From the NCBI GenBank assembly GCA_945888595.1, contig CAMDAO010000011.1, forward strand, positions 1 to 37,457: a stretch of DNA of 37,457 nt, in the 5' to 3' direction. The notes below the pieces were generated by a model that had not been told where the DNA came from, did no database searches, and saw nothing but the letters and a program-made list of their open reading frames with translations. The DNA is from Chryseobacterium gleum (GTDB lineage: Bacteria > Bacteroidota > Bacteroidia > Flavobacteriales_D > Crocinitomicaceae). Position 1 is the stretch's first letter. Each line of letters starts with the position of its first letter. A program made the translations under genes and the position numbers. Below are positions 1-8,216 of the stretch, in pieces.

Positions 1-96
1 TATTGTGAAAAAGATGTTGTGGCACTTATTCAAGTGTTTTTAAAAATGAAAGGAGATGCGCTCGTTCATGAAGATGAAGTGGTTTATTCGAAGTGA
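1..96 (+). CDS. 3' end of a probable 3'-5' exonuclease (PolB-exonuclease-like), partial
   Basis: Frame 1 is open from the first base to a TGA at 94-96, giving the last 31 residues of a protein whose start lies outside the window. The visible part begins YCEKDVVALIQVFLKMKG. The Y-x3-D spacing matches the Exo III motif of DnaQ/PolB-type 3'-5' exonucleases, and the following hydrophobic helix resembles the end of the exonuclease-like proteins common in Bacteroidota. The family call is inference from one short motif. It is on the same strand as dxr, 52 bases upstream, but dxr appears to have its own promoter. Confidence 0.5.
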   Translation, partial: YCEKDVVALIQVFLKMKGDALVHEDEVVYSK

Positions 97-111
97 AATT
101 TTTAAAATATT

Positions 112-144
112 TTGCAATTTTCCATTTCTTTAACACTATTTTTG
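112..144 (+). promoter_or_regulatory. Candidate promoter of dxr
   Basis: TATTTTTG at 137-144 matches the Bacteroidota -7 consensus TAnnTTTG exactly. A TTG at 112-114 is a possible -33 element, with a rather long 22-nt spacer. Only four bases (TAGC) separate the -7 element from the ATG, so transcription would begin at or beside the start codon. Confidence 0.6.
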
Positions 145-148
145 TAGC

Positions 149-1318
149 ATGAGTGTAAAAAAAGGCATCGCTATTCTTGGATCAACAGGATCTATTGGAA
201 CTCAAGCATTAGAAGTTATTGAATCATATCCAGAAATTTTTGATTTACAAGTAATTACAGCGTATTCAAATGCAGATTTATTAATTGCGCAGGCTATTCA
301 ATTTCAACCCAATGCAGTAGTAATTGTCAACGAAAAATTGTATGACAAAGTGAAGTTAGCGCTGGAAAAGCATGATATTACGGTTTATACAGGAGAAGCT
401 GCTTTATCGCAAGTGGTAGAATATAATGAAGTGCATACCGTTTTAACAGCTTTAGTTGGATATGCAGGTTTGAAACCAACAATTGCGGCTATTCGAGCTA
501 GAAAAACGATTGCTCTTGCGAACAAAGAAACTTTGGTGTGTGCTGGAGAATTGGTTACAAAGTTGGCGCGAGAATATGGGGTCAATATTTACCCTGTCGA
601 CTCTGAACATTCAGCGATTTTCCAATGCTTGGTGGGAGAATTTGAAAATAAGATTGAAAAAATATACCTCACGGCTTCCGGAGGACCTTTCCGAGGTTGG
701 TCGACTGAGCAATTAAAAGACGTTACTTTAGCGCAAGCTTTAAAACACCCTAACTGGGCAATGGGCGCAAAAATCACCATTGATTCTGCTTCCATGATGA
801 ACAAAGGATTAGAAGTAATAGAAGCAAAATGGTTGTTTAACTTGAAAGCAGAACAAATCGATGTCATTGTGCACCCTCAATCAATTGTTCATTCTTTGGT
901 ACAGTTTGAAGACGGCAGTATGAAAGCGCAAATGGGGTTGCCGGATATGAAATTACCCATACAATTTGCTCTTACTTACCCAGCGCGCTTAAAAACAGAT
1001 TTTCCACGATTTAATTTTATGGATTATCCTCAATTAACATTTGAAAAAGCGGATAAAGAAACCTTTAAAAATCTAGATTTGGCTTATAAAGCGATGGAGA
1101 TGGAAGGGACAGCAGCTTGTATTTTAAACGCAGCAAATGAAATAGCTGTAGACGCTTTTTTAAAAGAGAAAATTAGTTTCCTAGATATTTCTCGTATCAA
1201 TGAAGAAACATTGAATAATTGTCTTTGTAAAGATAATCCAGCGTATGAAGATTATGTAGCAAGTGATGAAGAGGCAAGAGAATATGCCGGTAAATTGGTT
1301 AATTTAATTGTAAACTAA
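149..1318 (+). CDS. dxr: 1-deoxy-D-xylulose-5-phosphate reductoisomerase
   Basis: Cytosolic enzyme of the MEP isoprenoid pathway that converts 1-deoxy-D-xylulose 5-phosphate to 2-C-methyl-D-erythritol 4-phosphate with NADPH and a divalent metal. The 389-residue length is normal for the family. The N-terminal Rossmann motif GSTGSIG is at residues 11-17. The metal ligands are visible as D151 and E153 in YPVDSEHSA and E222 in the NKGLEVIEA stretch, and the substrate-binding S-N-K residues precede E222. The helical C-terminal domain is complete. The ATG at 149 gives MSVKKGIAILGSTG, the usual distance to the Rossmann motif, and sits 4 nt after a -7 element. No clear terminator follows. Confidence 0.97.
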   Translation: MSVKKGIAILGSTGSIGTQALEVIESYPEIFDLQVITAYSNADLLIAQAIQFQPNAVVIVNEKLYDKVKLALEKHDITVYTGEAALSQVVEYNEVHTVLTALVGYAGLKPTIAAIRARKTIALANKETLVCAGELVTKLAREYGVNIYPVDSEHSAIFQCLVGEFENKIEKIYLTASGGPFRGWSTEQLKDVTLAQALKHPNWAMGAKITIDSASMMNKGLEVIEAKWLFNLKAEQIDVIVHPQSIVHSLVQFEDGSMKAQMGLPDMKLPIQFALTYPARLKTDFPRFNFMDYPQLTFEKADKETFKNLDLAYKAMEMEGTAACILNAANEIAVDAFLKEKISFLDISRINEETLNNCLCKDNPAYEDYVASDEEAREYAGKLVNLIVN

Positions 1319-1528
1319 CCGTTTTCTTCTAATTCATCTTGAATCTTTCAGTCTTGATTTATTTTCTCAAGGGCTAATTTATTATTGATTAATATCGCAT
1401 TTTATCTTTATTTCACTTTAAAATCATAAAAATGATTAAAAAGTTAAGAGAAAATGGTTATTATTCCGTTAACTCATTTTTTTGGGTTAATTTTGTCTCA
1501 CTTTTTAAATACAAAAATATAATTAGCT
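1319..1528. other. Intergenic region dxr-ALDH with candidate ALDH promoter
   Basis: AT-rich gap of 210 bases with no credible ORF. TAATTTTG at 1488-1495 is an exact TAnnTTTG -7 match, 33 nt before the ALDH ATG. No -33 TTG is seen at the expected spacing. A 7-bp imperfect inverted repeat (TTAACTC at 1469-1475 and GGGTTAA at 1484-1490, one G-T pair) overlaps the -7 element. I cannot say whether it has a function. Confidence 0.4.
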
Positions 1529-3085
1529 ATGGCTGAAGTAATGCAAGATCTTGGTATACAAGAAATTTTAGCTCAATTTGAAATTGAGGAAATTAATAAT
1601 GGAGCTTCTTTAGGAAGTAAATGGTTTAAAACAAGAGGAGAAAGAATAGATTCGTATTCTCCTGTTGATGGAAAATTAATTGCATCTGTAAATTCTGCAA
1701 CTGAAGCTGATTATGAGGCTGCAGTATTAAAAGCTACTGAAGCATTTAAAATTTGGAGAACGGTTCCAGCTCCAAAAAGAGGAGATATTGTTCGCCAACT
1801 TGCAGATCGTTTGCGTTTTCACAAAGATTCTTTAGGTAAATTGGTTTCCTACGAAATGGGTAAATCTTTACAAGAAGGTCTAGGAGAGGTTCAAGAAATG
1901 ATCGATATCTGTGATTTTGCTGTGGGGTTATCTCGCCAATTATATGGTTTAACAATGCACTCTGAGCGACCAGGTCATAGAATGTACGAACAATATCACC
2001 CAATTGGAATAGTAGGAATTATTTCTGCGTTCAATTTCCCTGTTGCGGTTTGGAATTGGAATACTGCATTGGCATGGATTTGCGGTGACGTTTGTATTTG
2101 GAAACCTTCAGAAAAAACACCACTTACTGCGATTGCTTGTCAACATATTACCACTGAAGTTTTTGCAGCAAATGATGTGCCTGAAGGCGTTTCATGCGTG
2201 TTAATCGGAGGTGCTGAAATCGGAAAATTAATGGCTGAAGATAAACGTGTTCCTTTGGTATCTGCAACAGGTTCTACTCGCATGGGGAAATCCGTTGGTG
2301 CTTCAGTTGGTGCTCGTTTAGGATCTTCATTATTAGAATTAGGGGGAAACAATGCGATCATTATGGCTCCTAGTTGTGATTTAAAGATGGTAATTCCTGG
2401 AGCTGTTTTTGGAGCTGTCGGGACTGCTGGACAGCGTTGCACAACGACTCGTCGTTTGATTGTTCATGAAGATATTTATGATAAAGTGGTCGAATCGATG
2501 GCAAAAGCATATACACAACTTCGTATTGGAAATCCGTTAGATGAAACAAACCACGTCGGTCCGCTAATTGATACTGATGCTGTAAAAATGTATCTTGATT
2601 CTTTAGAGCAAGCGGTGAAGCAAGGAGGAAAAATTATTGTAGAAGGAGGTGTTTTATCAGGTGAAGGATATGAATCTGGTTGTTACGTCAAACCGGCTAT
2701 CGTAGCGGCTGAAAATCATTTTACTGTTGTTCAACATGAAACGTTTGCACCAATTCTTTATGTGATGAAATATGCTGGAGGAGTTGAAAATGCAATCAAA
2801 ATTCAAAATGGTGTTCCGCAAGGATTATCATCTGCTATTATGACAAATAACTTGAAAGAAGCTGAATTATTTTTATCGTGTGTTGGTTCAGATTGTGGAA
2901 TTTCAAATGTAAACATTGGAACATCTGGTGCTGAAATTGGAGGTGCTTTCGGAGGTGAAAAAGAAACAGGTGGAGGACGTGAATCTGGATCAGATGCTTG
3001 GAAAGTATACATGAGAAGACAAACAAATACTATTAATTATTCAGATAGCCTGCCTTTAGCGCAAGGAATTAAGTTTGAATTATAA
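1529..3085 (+). CDS. Aldehyde dehydrogenase, ALDH7/antiquitin type (probable L-aminoadipate-semialdehyde / piperideine-6-carboxylate dehydrogenase)
   Basis: NAD(P)-dependent soluble aldehyde dehydrogenase of 518 residues. The oxyanion-hole Asn is N169 in SAFNFP, the cofactor loop is GSTRMGKS near 248-255, the general base is E270 in LLELGGNNA and the nucleophile is C304 in GTAGQRCTT. The segment GGAFGGEKETGGGRESGSD near residues 470-490, and the short C-terminal tail after it, are typical of the ALDH7 group. In bacteria this group includes the AmaB/Pcd enzymes that oxidise aminoadipate semialdehyde in lysine catabolism. Substrate is inferred from subfamily only: no other lysine-degradation gene is nearby. 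It appears monocistronic, with its own -7 element upstream and a strong intrinsic terminator downstream. Confidence 0.93.
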   Translation: MAEVMQDLGIQEILAQFEIEEINNGASLGSKWFKTRGERIDSYSPVDGKLIASVNSATEADYEAAVLKATEAFKIWRTVPAPKRGDIVRQLADRLRFHKDSLGKLVSYEMGKSLQEGLGEVQEMIDICDFAVGLSRQLYGLTMHSERPGHRMYEQYHPIGIVGIISAFNFPVAVWNWNTALAWICGDVCIWKPSEKTPLTAIACQHITTEVFAANDVPEGVSCVLIGGAEIGKLMAEDKRVPLVSATGSTRMGKSVGASVGARLGSSLLELGGNNAIIMAPSCDLKMVIPGAVFGAVGTAGQRCTTTRRLIVHEDIYDKVVESMAKAYTQLRIGNPLDETNHVGPLIDTDAVKMYLDSLEQAVKQGGKIIVEGGVLSGEGYESGCYVKPAIVAAENHFTVVQHETFAPILYVMKYAGGVENAIKIQNGVPQGLSSAIMTNNLKEAELFLSCVGSDCGISNVNIGTSGAEIGGAFGGEKETGGGRESGSDAWKVYMRRQTNTINYSDSLPLAQGIKFEL

Positions 3086-3104
3086 GTAAAAAAAGAGGTA
3101 CTTT

Positions 3105-3136
3105 AAAGGGTTTTCAGTATGAAAACCCTTTTTTTT
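3105..3136 (+). terminator. Intrinsic terminator of the aldehyde dehydrogenase gene
   Basis: A perfect 12-bp stem (AAAGGGTTTTCA at 3105-3116 with TGAAAACCCTTT at 3120-3131) closes a 3-nt loop and runs into eight T at 3129-3136. It begins 19 bases after the stop codon. This is the clearest rho-independent terminator in the window. Confidence 0.93.
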
Positions 3137-3236
3137 GGCGTTAGATTAAAAATTAGTACTTCCTTAATTTATTACGTTTTTTTTCTTAAATTTGATGAAT
3201 CAATATATGAAATATTGAATGACTTATTTTGAAACT

Positions 3237-3593
3237 ATGAATCCTACAAATAAAAAAATTCTTAAAATTACTTCCTTCGGTTTTCTGATGTTTTTAGTGT
3301 CTTGTGTTAAAGCGCCTAACGTATGTTTTACTAATAATATTGGCTTACAAACCACAACGACAAGCAGTCATGTCAATGTTCCGATAGATTTTCAAGTGCT
3401 TTGTGAAAGAGATGCCAATAAATATGAATGGGATTTTGGCGATACGACGGCGATACAAGAAGGATTAAGTACTTTTCATACGTATACGAAACCAGGAGTT
3501 TATACAATCAGTTTGAAAGGAACCGTAACGCACAGAAATGAAAAAAGGAATAAATCAACAACGGTAACCCAAACTTTTACGATTGAACCTTAA
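3237..3593 (+). CDS. Small PKD-domain lipoprotein
   Basis: I do not know a specific function. With the ATG at 3237 the protein is 118 residues: a basic N-terminus (MNPTNKKILK), a hydrophobic stretch and a lipobox ending LVSC, so it should be a signal-peptidase-II lipoprotein. The mature part holds one PKD-type beta-sandwich, marked by YEWDFGDTT and the later HTYTKPGVYTISLK, the usual WDFGDG...Y...G.Y.V pattern. PKD domains usually mediate extracellular protein or glycan contacts. An in-frame ATG at 3219 would add six residues (MTYFET) and weaken the signal peptide, so I prefer 3237. TAAATTTG at 3187-3194 is a possible -7 element. The stop codon overlaps the stop of the convergent dehydrogenase gene. 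Confidence 0.8.
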   Translation: MNPTNKKILKITSFGFLMFLVSCVKAPNVCFTNNIGLQTTTTSSHVNVPIDFQVLCERDANKYEWDFGDTTAIQEGLSTFHTYTKPGVYTISLKGTVTHRNEKRNKSTTVTQTFTIEP

Positions 3594-4522
3594 GTAGTTA
3601 GTATTTTATCAGCTAAAACATTACTCAATTTAAAGTAACTTTCATTGGTCCATCCTCCCACATGTGGTGAAAGAATTACTTTTTTGGAGGAGAGTAAATA
3701 TTGAAAAGGTTTTGGTAATTCTTGTTCGAAAAAGGACTCAAAACTTGATTTTTCATATTCCAAAACGTCTAATCCTGCTCCAAGTACTTTACCGTTTTCA
3801 ATTGCATTTGCGAGTGCAGCAGTATCGACGATTTTTCCCCTCGAAAGATTTAAAAGAAAGATCGATTTATCAATTTTTTCAAAGAATTCAGCATTGGCGA
3901 AATAAGTCGTTTCTTCATTTTGAGGGATATGAAAACTGATCACATCTGCCTGATCCATGATAGATTCTAATGTACATTCTTTAACAAAATCACTTCCAAA
4001 ACTTTGTTTGTATTTATCATAGGCTAAAACATTTACATCAAAGCCGCGTAATTTTTTAGCAAATGCTTTACCGTTATTGCCATATCCGATAATTCCTACG
4101 GTTTTTCCATCTAGTTCAATCCCTCTATTTCCTTCGCGGTCCCATTTTCCATTTCTCACTTCTTGATCAGCAGTATGTAAATTATTCATGAGGGCTAAAA
4201 GCATTCCTAAGGCATGTTCTCCCACTGCGTTTCGATTTCCTTCTGGAGAATTATAGAGGGTAATACCACGATTTTCACAATAGGTTACGTCTATATTTTC
4301 CATTCCAGCGCCAGATCGTGCAATAAATTGAAGTTTTGGAGTATCTTTTAAAAACGATTCATTCATATGAAACCGAGAACGAATTATAATTCCATCTGCT
4401 GTTTTCATCGCTATTTTACATTCCTCAACAGAAAAAGAAGCCGCTTCAACACACAAATAACCAGCAGCAGTTAATCGAGTTGCTAAAATTTCATGAACCT
4501 CATCTAAAAAAAGAACCGTCAT
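3590..4522 (-). CDS. D-isomer-specific 2-hydroxyacid dehydrogenase (phosphoglycerate-dehydrogenase-like)
   Basis: NAD-dependent soluble dehydrogenase of 310 residues from the ATG at 4520-4522 (MTVLFLDEVHE). A TTG two codons upstream is less likely. The Rossmann motif GYGNNG is at 146-151. The catalytic triad of the D-2-hydroxyacid dehydrogenase family is visible: R228 (NLSRGK), E257 (DVLEYE) and H287 (SPHVGG). The substrate-loop sequence RSGAGMENID is at 69-78. The ACT domain of full-length SerA is absent, so it could serve serine synthesis or another 2-hydroxyacid, and sequence alone does not decide. It starts 12 nt after the mgtE stop and is probably cotranscribed with it. Confidence 0.9.
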   Translation of the reverse strand: MTVLFLDEVHEILATRLTAAGYLCVEAASFSVEECKIAMKTADGIIIRSRFHMNESFLKDTPKLQFIARSGAGMENIDVTYCENRGITLYNSPEGNRNAVGEHALGMLLALMNNLHTADQEVRNGKWDREGNRGIELDGKTVGIIGYGNNGKAFAKKLRGFDVNVLAYDKYKQSFGSDFVKECTLESIMDQADVISFHIPQNEETTYFANAEFFEKIDKSIFLLNLSRGKIVDTAALANAIENGKVLGAGLDVLEYEKSSFESFFEQELPKPFQYLLSSKKVILSPHVGGWTNESYFKLSNVLADKILTT

Positions 4523-4534
4523 AAGCAAGAAATA

Positions 4535-5887
4535 TTAAATACTGTATAATAAAGCGCCAACAGAGAAGTAAATAAATAACCCCAAGACATCGTTCAATGT
4601 GGTGATAAATGGACCAGTTGCCAATGCGGGATCAATTTTATATTTATTTAATATTAAGGGAATTAAAGTACCGAAAATTCCGGCAAAAACAATCACAACG
4701 AAAAGAGAAATACTTACGACAAAACCTAAAGTTGAATTGCCATAAAAAGTAGCGATTCCATAAATAATGGATGCTAAAAAAGCTCCGTTTAAAAGTCCAA
4801 CCAACGTTTCTTTTGCAATTTTCCTTGAAATATTTTCGAATTTAATATTCCCTTTTGCTAACGCTTGAACTACTATTGCAGAAGATTGAACGCCTACGTT
4901 TCCGCCCATTGCTGTAATCAAAGGAATAAATAATGCCAATGTAGGAATATCACTAATTTCTCCAGTAAATTTTGAGATTACATTTGCCGCAAAAATCCCA
5001 CCCAGCATTCCAATTAATAACCAAGGAAGTCTTGCTCGCGATATGTGCCAAACACTCGAGTTGGATTCAATTTTATCCGAGATACCTGAAGCCATTTGGA
5101 AATCTTTGTCAGCTTCTTCCTTTATAATATCGACGATATCATCGATGGTTATTCTACCTACTAATTTATTTTGTAAATCGACAACGGGCACAGAAACCAA
5201 ATCGTATTTGTCCATTATTTTAGCAACATCTTCACTGCTGTCATTCGTTTTAACAGAAATAATATTTTTCTTTGAATAAAGATCTCGAATATGGGTTTGA
5301 ATTCCTGCAAATAAAAGCCGTTTCAGCGAAAGTAAACCGACCAATCTATTCATGTCATCTACCACATAAATGGTGTAGACGTTTTCAACATCTTCAGCTT
5401 GACGACGAAGTTCAACCAAACAGCGATTAACAGGCCAATCCATTTTAGCCTGAATAAACTCTTTTTGCATTAAACCACCTGCAGTATCTTCGTCGTAATT
5501 TAAAAGTTCAACTATATCTTCAGCAGCTTCATCATCCTCCATTTGAGAAATTACCTCCTGAATTTTTTCCTCTGACAGATCCCCCAAAATATCAGCAGCA
5601 TCATCCGAATCAAGGTTTTCTAATTGATCTGCCATTTGCTTCGAAGAAAGTGATTTCAAGAAACGATCTCGAATTTCTTCCTCCAACTGCATCAAAACGT
5701 CTGCTTGTTCGTCTGGAGTTAACTGGAAATAGACATATTTAGCTTCTTCATTACTTAGCTGATCTATCAAATCAGCGATATCAGCAAAGTGAAGTTCATG
5801 GATGTGTTCAATTATCCAGTCATTGTTTTCTTCAATGATTGCCTGACGTAATTTGTCGAGAAAGTCCTTTGTTAATTCGAACTGCAT
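4535..5887 (-). CDS. mgtE: Magnesium transporter MgtE
   Basis: Inner-membrane Mg2+ channel of 450 residues, the family's normal size. Order of parts: an acidic alpha-superhelical N domain (about 1-130) rich in Asp/Glu that senses cytosolic Mg2+, two CBS domains (about 135-260), a linking helix, and five predicted membrane helices from about 285 to the C-terminus. The pore region contains TAMGGNVGVQSS (325-336) and TTLNDVLGL, whose Asp (D433) corresponds to the ion-selectivity residue of characterised MgtE. Members gate closed at high internal Mg2+. TACCTTTG (CAAAGGTA on the plus strand, 5902-5909) lies 14 nt upstream as an exact -7 element. It is divergent from the antiporter gene. Confidence 0.96.
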   Translation of the reverse strand: MQFELTKDFLDKLRQAIIEENNDWIIEHIHELHFADIADLIDQLSNEEAKYVYFQLTPDEQADVLMQLEEEIRDRFLKSLSSKQMADQLENLDSDDAADILGDLSEEKIQEVISQMEDDEAAEDIVELLNYDEDTAGGLMQKEFIQAKMDWPVNRCLVELRRQAEDVENVYTIYVVDDMNRLVGLLSLKRLLFAGIQTHIRDLYSKKNIISVKTNDSSEDVAKIMDKYDLVSVPVVDLQNKLVGRITIDDIVDIIKEEADKDFQMASGISDKIESNSSVWHISRARLPWLLIGMLGGIFAANVISKFTGEISDIPTLALFIPLITAMGGNVGVQSSAIVVQALAKGNIKFENISRKIAKETLVGLLNGAFLASIIYGIATFYGNSTLGFVVSISLFVVIVFAGIFGTLIPLILNKYKIDPALATGPFITTLNDVLGLFIYFSVGALLYSI

Positions 5888-5901
5888 TGGATAATTTTTT
5901 A

Positions 5902-5909
5902 CAAAGGTA
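5902..5909 (-). promoter_or_regulatory. Candidate -7 promoter element of mgtE
   Basis: Reverse complement reads TACCTTTG, an exact TAnnTTTG match, 14 nt before the mgtE ATG. No TTG is seen at the usual -33 spacing. Confidence 0.5.
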
Positions 5910-5971
5910 ACTTTTTAAGATATATAAGAGTATAAAAAGGTAGGTTAACAAATTATGAAATTTAAGAGTTT

Positions 5972-6003
5972 TTGTTTTTGTTTTTTGTTAATGCTTATTT
6001 TTG
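5972..6003 (+). promoter_or_regulatory. Candidate promoter of the antiporter-receptor operon
   Basis: TTG at 5972-5974, a 21-nt spacer, then TATTTTTG at 5996-6003 (exact -7 consensus). The ATG follows after a further 26 nt. Alternative TTG triplets occur in the same T-rich run, so the -33 assignment is uncertain. Confidence 0.55.
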
Positions 6004-6029
6004 CGTAAAATATAATCAAGTAAAAAAGT

Positions 6030-8195
6030 ATGGAGAGTTTTTTTCAGCATTTATTAAAGGAATTTCATTTCCCTTTGAAAAATCCTGTTTTGATTTTTTC
6101 TACCATTTTATTTATCATTTTACTGTCACCAATTGTATTACGAAAATTAAAAATTCCAGCGATTATAGGACTGATTATTTCAGGAGTAATTATAGGTCCA
6201 CATGGAATAGGGTTAATTGGTTCTAAACTCTTGGAATCTGATGGATCGATAAAATTATTTGCAACTATTGGACTTTTGTACATTATGTTTATGGCAGGTC
6301 TAGAATTGGACATGTCTCAATTTAAAAAATATAGGGTAAAGAGTTTCACATTTGGATTTCTGACATTTATTATCCCGATTGCTTTGGGTTATCCCATCTG
6401 CAGATATATGTTAAATTTGGATGCAACGGCGAGTATTTTAACAGCCAGTATGTTTGCCACACACACGTTGGTGGCTTATCCAATTATTGGAAGATTAGGC
6501 CTTTCAAAAAATACTGTTGTTGCAACTGCAGTGGGAGGAACAATTCTAACAGATACCGCCGTTTTAATTATTTTAGCTATTATTATTAGTTCTAAAACAG
6601 GAAGTTTAGATTATACGTTTTGGATCCGATTAATTTCTTCCATGTTGATATTTTCTTTCATCATGTTCTATGTTATTCCAAAAATTGCAAGATGGTTCTT
6701 TAGTAAATTGGACAGTGAAAAAACAGCACATTACATTTTCGTATTATCTGTCGTTTTCTTTGCAGCCTTTCTTGCTGAAGTGGCAGGTATTGAGCATATT
6801 ATAGGAGCATTCGTAGCCGGTTTAGTATTAAACAAATTAATTCCGCATTCTTCCGCTTTGATGAATAGAATTGATTTTATTGGAAATGCTCTCTTTATTC
6901 CTTTTTTCCTTATTTCAGTGGGAATGGTCGTGAACTATAAATTGATATTAAGTGGTCCTCACACGATTATCGTTGCTATCATCTTAACCACTTTTGCATT
7001 GTTTAGTAAGTGGTTAGCGGCTTTGGTAACCCAAATAATATTTAAAATGACCAATGTGGAAAGACAGGTTATTTTTGGCTTAAGTACAGCACATGCAGCT
7101 GCTACATTAGCAATTATTATAAGAGGGTATGAAACGGGGATACTAAGCAGTCAAATTGTGAATGGTACCATTTTGTTGATTTTAGTCACGTGCATGGTTG
7201 CTTCCTTTGTTTCTGAAAATGCGGGAAAAAAATTATTGATACAGTTAGCAGAGAATGGAGAGGAAATTGAAAAGAAGAGAGTTTCTCGAAACCAACATCT
7301 TTTGATTGCGATCAATGAATTAAATGAAAATGAATTATTGATTGATTTTAGTGTTTTAATTACTGATAAAAGGGTGTTAAACCCCATATCTGTCGTCAGT
7401 GTATTGCCTAATAACAAAGAAGCTGAGCAGCGTATTCGTACTTCTAGAAAGGAAATGGATGAGATTGTGAAGCATTTTTCAAGTGGAGAATTTCCAGTCA
7501 ATGTGGTTGCTACGATAGATCATAATTTATCATCAGGAATTGCTAGAGTTTCCAAAGAATTGTTTACGGATATTGTTGTTTTAAACGACCATAAAAACAT
7601 GAATTTACTGAAGCGAATCGTTGGAGATGATAGAGATCATTTATTAGATGTTTGTGAAAAAACCATCTTCTTCTGTCAACTTGAAAGGGCTTTTGTTTCG
7701 TATGATAGGATTGTTTTAATTTGCCCACCTTATGCTGAACTAGAAAGTAGTTTTTCTAGCTGGTGTGAAAGAATATTGCGCTTGGCAAAAGAATTAAATA
7801 TCACGATTGAAATTTATGGTACTCCTGAGATGCATGATGCATTTATTCGTGTTTTAAAGCAAGTGAAAATATTTGCGGAAATTTCTTTTGTTCCGTTGGT
7901 AGAAACAGAGGATTTTTTCTTAGTCAATAACAAAGAATCTGACGAAGATTTAATCATTTTTGTGTCTGCTCGTGCTGGCTCTGTTTCATATTATTCAGGG
8001 GTTGATTCCTTCTTGGCAAAATTAGAGAAAGCAATGCCAACGAATGATCAGATTTTGATTTATCCATCGCAAGAAATTGAAGATAATTTATTTATTGGAT
8101 ATGATGATATCTCAACAACTCCTATCTTAAAAGGGGTAGAAACCATCCAAAAAATCGGTAAAGAAGTGGGGAGTATTTTTAAAAAAGGAAATTAA
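6030..8195 (+). CDS. CPA2-family cation:proton antiporter with C-terminal UspA-like region
   Basis: Inner-membrane monovalent cation/H+ antiporter of 721 residues. Residues about 20-400 are a chain of roughly 12 hydrophobic helices typical of the Na+/H+ exchanger fold, including FMAGLELD (87-94) and GGTILTDTAVL (169-179), where D175 falls at the conserved acidic ion-binding position. IEHIIGAFVAGLVLN and the IPFFLISVGMVV stretch are also characteristic. The remaining ~310 residues are soluble and look like tandem universal-stress-protein folds, not the TrkA-N domain of KefB/KefC. A nucleotide-sensing role for that part is inference. Transported ion is unknown. The TonB-receptor gene starts 21 nt downstream, suggesting an operon. 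Confidence 0.9.
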   Translation: MESFFQHLLKEFHFPLKNPVLIFSTILFIILLSPIVLRKLKIPAIIGLIISGVIIGPHGIGLIGSKLLESDGSIKLFATIGLLYIMFMAGLELDMSQFKKYRVKSFTFGFLTFIIPIALGYPICRYMLNLDATASILTASMFATHTLVAYPIIGRLGLSKNTVVATAVGGTILTDTAVLIILAIIISSKTGSLDYTFWIRLISSMLIFSFIMFYVIPKIARWFFSKLDSEKTAHYIFVLSVVFFAAFLAEVAGIEHIIGAFVAGLVLNKLIPHSSALMNRIDFIGNALFIPFFLISVGMVVNYKLILSGPHTIIVAIILTTFALFSKWLAALVTQIIFKMTNVERQVIFGLSTAHAAATLAIIIRGYETGILSSQIVNGTILLILVTCMVASFVSENAGKKLLIQLAENGEEIEKKRVSRNQHLLIAINELNENELLIDFSVLITDKRVLNPISVVSVLPNNKEAEQRIRTSRKEMDEIVKHFSSGEFPVNVVATIDHNLSSGIARVSKELFTDIVVLNDHKNMNLLKRIVGDDRDHLLDVCEKTIFFCQLERAFVSYDRIVLICPPYAELESSFSSWCERILRLAKELNITIEIYGTPEMHDAFIRVLKQVKIFAEISFVPLVETEDFFLVNNKESDEDLIIFVSARAGSVSYYSGVDSFLAKLEKAMPTNDQILIYPSQEIEDNLFIGYDDISTTPILKGVETIQKIGKEVGSIFKKGN

Positions 8196-8216
8196 TAGAA
8201 TAAGGTTATAAGAGTT

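Noticed and set aside
3664-3939. 91-residue plus-strand frame inside the 2-hydroxyacid dehydrogenase gene
   Set aside because: The opposite strand carries the catalytic Arg, Glu and His of a complete dehydrogenase.
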